Shown here: positions 5,162-5,351 of the stretch, piece by piece
How positions within the stretch are numbered: position 1 is the stretch's first letter
Layout of the letters: each line of letters opens with the position of its first letter
Source of the DNA: Desulfobacterales bacterium
Lineage (GTDB): Bacteria; Desulfobacterota; Desulfobacteria; Desulfobacterales; Desulfobacteraceae
DNA: 5,351 bases
NCBI GenBank assembly: GCA_022361095.1
Contig: JAKSBO010001055.1
Location: forward strand, 1 to 5,351
Direction: 5' to 3'
Made by a program: the position numbers and the translations under genes
Notes under the pieces: model-generated
What the model saw: only the letters and a program-made list of their open reading frames with translations
Databases searched by the model: none
Told to the model about the DNA's origin: nothing

Positions 5162-5351
5162 ATGAAATTTTCCCCCCAGGCGCATTCTGGGTTTTCACTT
5201 CGAGGCGCATTGTTACTGATCCCCATACTGATCTGCCTGACCGCGTCCGGTGCACTCAGCCACACCCTTTACATCCAGTCGTCCCGGTACCTGGCCAGTG
5301 AGGGTAAATCCATTCCGTTTTTCTTCTGTTACGGCCACTTCATCCCTGTGG
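5162..5351 (+). CDS. Exported DUF4198-like periplasmic protein, N-terminal fragment (runs off window)
   Basis: Sixty-three codons are visible and the frame is still open at the window end. A signal peptide covers residues 1-33: a polar start, the hydrophobic core ALLLIPILICLTASGALS, and a cleavage site before His34. It has no lipobox, so a soluble periplasmic protein is expected. The mature start, HTLYIQSSRYLASEGKSIPFFFCYGHFIPV, resembles the first strands of DUF4198/COG5266 proteins: an initial His, then a GK turn, then a strand ending in the GH motif that corresponds to THPFEAGH in the 1313-2050 protein. It would be the substrate-facing partner of the ABC/DUF4857 operon. Family placement rests on only about 30 mature residues and is moderate. 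Confidence 0.68.
   Translation, partial: MKFSPQAHSGFSLRGALLLIPILICLTASGALSHTLYIQSSRYLASEGKSIPFFFCYGHFIPV

Noticed and set aside
4727..5185. 152-codon open frame on the - strand overlapping the end of the DUF4857-like gene.
   Set aside because: It lies opposite a well-supported gene, has a low-complexity Cys/Gly-rich composition, and lacks a credible start context or recognised domain. It is a shadow frame.
1..5351. CRISPR arrays, tRNA or rRNA genes, insertion sequences.
   Set aside because: No regularly spaced repeats, cloverleaf sequences, rRNA motifs, transposase genes or terminal inverted repeats were found on reading both strands.

Overview
The window most resembles the chromosome of a sulfate-reducing deltaproteobacterium of the Desulfobacter/Desulfobacula type. 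This is inferred from moderate GC content, AAGGAG-type ribosome binding sites, protein style and the FeoB/DUF4198 gene mix; no marker gene is present, so the assignment is soft. All supported genes lie on the + strand, and everything recognisable concerns metal handling at the cell envelope.

Bases 1-730 hold the C-terminal end of a ferrous-iron permease (FeoB) whose start lies outside the window. A strong intrinsic terminator follows, with the feoB stop codon in its loop. Bases 731-872 are a non-coding leader with one weak inverted repeat. Bases 873-2050 encode two exported proteins with the same AAGGAG-plus-6-nt start layout: a small Cys-containing protein (873-1199) and a DUF4198/COG5266 metal-binding-type periplasmic protein. 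In this sequence the second gene is broken by one missing A, exactly at the junction between signal peptide (1233-1316) and mature protein (1313-2050).

Bases 2051-2229 are intergenic but highly structured: a long-range 11-bp stem enclosing a small hairpin, then a plausible sigma-70 promoter whose -10 box and start point lie under a near-perfect palindrome that looks like a repressor operator. This promoter would drive a tight operon: an ABC ATPase (2230-3168), a six-helix ABC-2-like permease (3165-3836), a 428-residue membrane-anchored protein resembling DUF4857 (3833-5119), and the start of another exported DUF4198-like protein (5162 to beyond the window). The first three genes overlap by ATGA start/stop junctions, and the fourth follows after 42 bases with no terminator.

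Working model (inference): iron enters through FeoB, while the exported small protein and the two DUF4198-like proteins bind or deliver a transition metal in the periplasm. The ABC/DUF4857 complex would be a separately regulated envelope transporter working with them. All three exported proteins are predicted to have histidine as their first mature residue, which suggests an N-terminal metal ligand. The substrate and direction of transport cannot be read from the sequence.
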